Both the position numbers and the translations under genes were made by a program. From Campylobacterales bacterium (lineage in GTDB: Bacteria; Campylobacterota; Campylobacteria; Campylobacterales; JALSKU01), in assembly GCA_027038235.1 (NCBI GenBank), contig JALVXV010000267.1:1-7696 (forward strand): a stretch of 7,696 nucleotides of DNA, in the 5' to 3' direction. The first letter of the stretch is position 1, and each line of letters begins with the position of its first letter. A model generated the notes under the pieces. The model was not told where the DNA came from, made no database searches, and saw only the letters and a program-made list of their open reading frames with translations. Below are positions 6,612-7,696 of this stretch, piece by piece.

Positions 6612-6616
6612 TTTTA

Positions 6617-6901
6617 ATGATACAGATCTTAATGTTGCTTTTTGCGATATATTTAGCTTTGGTTGTTTATTTGGAGTATTTGGTTGCAAAAAGCTATAAA
6701 AAATTGTGCAATAAACAGCAAAGTGGTATAAAAATGTTACTGCTAGGCTATAGAAAAAAGTTAAATTGTCTTACAAAATTAGAAGAAGAGCACTTTGAGA
6801 TTGAAAAGATTTTATCAATTGATAGAATTATCAAAAAGATCTCTATTTTGATACTTTTTTTAGTAGTAGTTTTGATATTTATCTATAAAGGGCATCTCTA
6901 A
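6617..6901 (+). CDS. Small two-helix membrane protein of unknown function
   Basis: I do not recognise this family. The 94-residue product has a hydrophobic helix at about 2-24 (LMLLFAIYLALVVYLEYLV), a strongly basic central segment at about 25-74, and a second hydrophobic helix at about 75-90 (ISILILFLVVVLIFIY). The central part contains KSYKKL, GYRKKLN and an acidic patch KLEEEHFEIEK that could be a short amphipathic or coiled helix. By the positive-inside rule the middle segment would be cytoplasmic and both ends periplasmic. There are two cysteines, C31 and C51. It is the only rightward gene in the window, divergent from pyrD with its own extended -10 promoter and GGAG site, and its last 23 nt overlap the end of the opposite gene. 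Codon use looks like its neighbours. Translation is well supported; function is not. Confidence 0.75.
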   Translation: MIQILMLLFAIYLALVVYLEYLVAKSYKKLCNKQQSGIKMLLLGYRKKLNCLTKLEEEHFEIEKILSIDRIIKKISILILFLVVVLIFIYKGHL

Positions 6902-7696
6902 TAGCACCTCTTACCCTATCAAAATCTCCATATCCAAAGCAACTTTGTATATCACAACTTAGAAAGTTTTTTGTATCAATAACCTCTTTTAGCAAAAAGG
7001 GATATCCTATCTTGGCTATCTCTTTTTTATATTTGATGAGATTTTTATAGTTGCTTTTTATCACTACTACTCCCCTTTTATATCTTAAGATATTATCTAT
7101 CATCTGGGCATATTTGACTGAATTTTTTACCATTTTATCTTTAAAGTTTGCTACTGTTTTGATAAAGATACCCTTTAGCTTTAGTGAACTTTTTAAAGTA
7201 GCAAGAGTCAATATATCTTTTAGCATAATTGATAAAGGCGAGGTGTAATAACTATCATCCCCATCTGCTATCGTCATCTTTTTCTCATCCAAATACCACT
7301 TGCCATCATTGTAAAATCTTTTTATAGCCCAATTGGTTAAAATTTCAGCATTTTTAAGATATTTGCTCTTTAGAGTTATCTTGTAAGCACTCAAAAGTGT
7401 ATCACAAAGATATGAATAATCCTCCAATAAAGCATTTTGTGTCGCTTTGTTTGTATCAAATGTCTGATGATACAAAGAGCCATCATCCTTTTGCATAACT
7501 TTTAACAAATTATCCAATGATAAAAGTGCCTCTTTTTTGTAGATAGGATTTATGATCATAGCTTGTAGTTTTGTTTTTATCATCATAGCATTCCAAGAGG
7601 TTATGATCTTTTTATCAACAAAGGGGAAAGCTCTTTTTTCTTTGATATTTTTTATCAAATTTACTATCTTTTCAAAATTTTTTACTCTGTTATCTG
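6879..7696 (-). CDS. YyaL/DUF255-family thioredoxin-domain protein, C-terminal part (partial)
   Basis: The frame is open through the right edge, so the gene is truncated by the window (272 codons seen, plus 2 nt). The family (YyaL in Bacillus, SSP411/SPATA20 in animals) has an N-terminal thioredoxin-like domain and a C-terminal alpha/alpha six-barrel like sugar epimerases and glucosidases. Only the barrel part is here. Visible landmarks are: RAFPFVDKKIITSWNAMMI (family pattern R-x-P-x-x-D-x-K-I-x-TSWN); LLEDYSYLCDTLLSAY with YLKNAE; DGDDSYYTSPLSIML; and the C-terminal C-x4-C in SCDIQSC. A TTG at 7658 would give a shorter frame, but homology to the family continues upstream of it, so it is not the start. 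The biochemical role of the family is not settled, so I name none. It is convergent with the small plus-strand gene, overlapping it by 23 nt. Confidence 0.85.
   Translation of the reverse strand, partial: DNRVKNFEKIVNLIKNIKEKRAFPFVDKKIITSWNAMMIKTKLQAMIINPIYKKEALLSLDNLLKVMQKDDGSLYHQTFDTNKATQNALLEDYSYLCDTLLSAYKITLKSKYLKNAEILTNWAIKRFYNDGKWYLDEKKMTIADGDDSYYTSPLSIMLKDILTLATLKSSLKLKGIFIKTVANFKDKMVKNSVKYAQMIDNILRYKRGVVVIKSNYKNLIKYKKEIAKIGYPFLLKEVIDTKNFLSCDIQSCFGYGDFDRVRGAIRDALYR

Noticed and set aside
6503..6616. A riboswitch or small RNA between pyrD and the small gene
   Set aside because: The gap is about 110 nt, is taken up by two promoters and short leaders, and shows no strong stems or known aptamer elements.
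7051..7248. Plus-strand open frame of 65 codons
   Set aside because: It is antisense to the YyaL-family gene, with no upstream ribosome site and no recognisable motif.
6879..7658. A complete short gene starting at 7658
   Set aside because: The codon there is TTG with no Shine-Dalgarno. The frame stays open to the right edge, and the family's barrel domain normally follows a large N-terminal part, so the gene is truncated by the window.
1..7696. A novel defence, mobile or biosynthetic system
   Set aside because: All but one gene belong to well-known housekeeping or widespread families in a compact, compositionally uniform region. There are no integrase, transposase, direct repeats, tRNA scar or toxin-antitoxin signatures.

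Overview
The window is AT-rich, with GC around one third by eye. It reads as ordinary chromosomal sequence from a member of the Campylobacterota (Epsilonproteobacteria, in the broad Sulfurimonas / Sulfurovum / Campylobacter / Helicobacter area). The evidence is the protein character (the PdxA N-terminus resembles the Helicobacter type, the YggS and PyrD are Lys-rich), the tight gene packing, and promoters built from a T-rich stretch plus a TATAAT box with no clear -35. I cannot name a genus.

Layout. Eight genes run leftward on the minus strand from about 6534 to the left edge as one compact run: pyrD, an M16 zinc peptidase, dapA, a FabL-type enoyl-ACP reductase, pgsA, rseP, yggS, and the N-terminal 48 codons of pdxA, which runs off the window. 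Adjacent genes overlap by 1 or 4 nt or lie 2 to 21 nt apart, so a single transcript is very likely. The only non-coding gap of note (about 110 nt, 6503-6616) holds two divergent TATAAT promoters. One drives the operon leftward. The other drives a small two-helix membrane protein gene rightward (6617-6901). That small gene collides tail to tail, by 23 nt, with the C-terminal part of a YyaL/DUF255-family protein (6879 to the right edge, minus strand).

How the genes fit together. The operon mixes housekeeping synthesis with envelope work: pyrimidine synthesis at the membrane (PyrD, quinone-linked), lysine/diaminopimelate for peptidoglycan (DapA), the reductive step of fatty-acid elongation (FabL-like), acidic phospholipid synthesis (PgsA), two envelope proteases (M16, RseP), and vitamin B6 homeostasis and synthesis (YggS, PdxA). 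No stretch above 300 nt lacks a gene. I see no tRNA, rRNA, mobile element, CRISPR array or obvious foreign segment.

I do not find a previously undescribed defence or mobile system here. The points most worth a second look are the Y-x6-K enoyl reductase, the unknown small membrane protein and its divergent promoter, the yggS-pdxA pairing, and pgsA's lack of its own Shine-Dalgarno. Several starts were moved from the longest open frame to better-placed codons: yggS to 845, pyrD to 6502 and pdxA to TTG 146.
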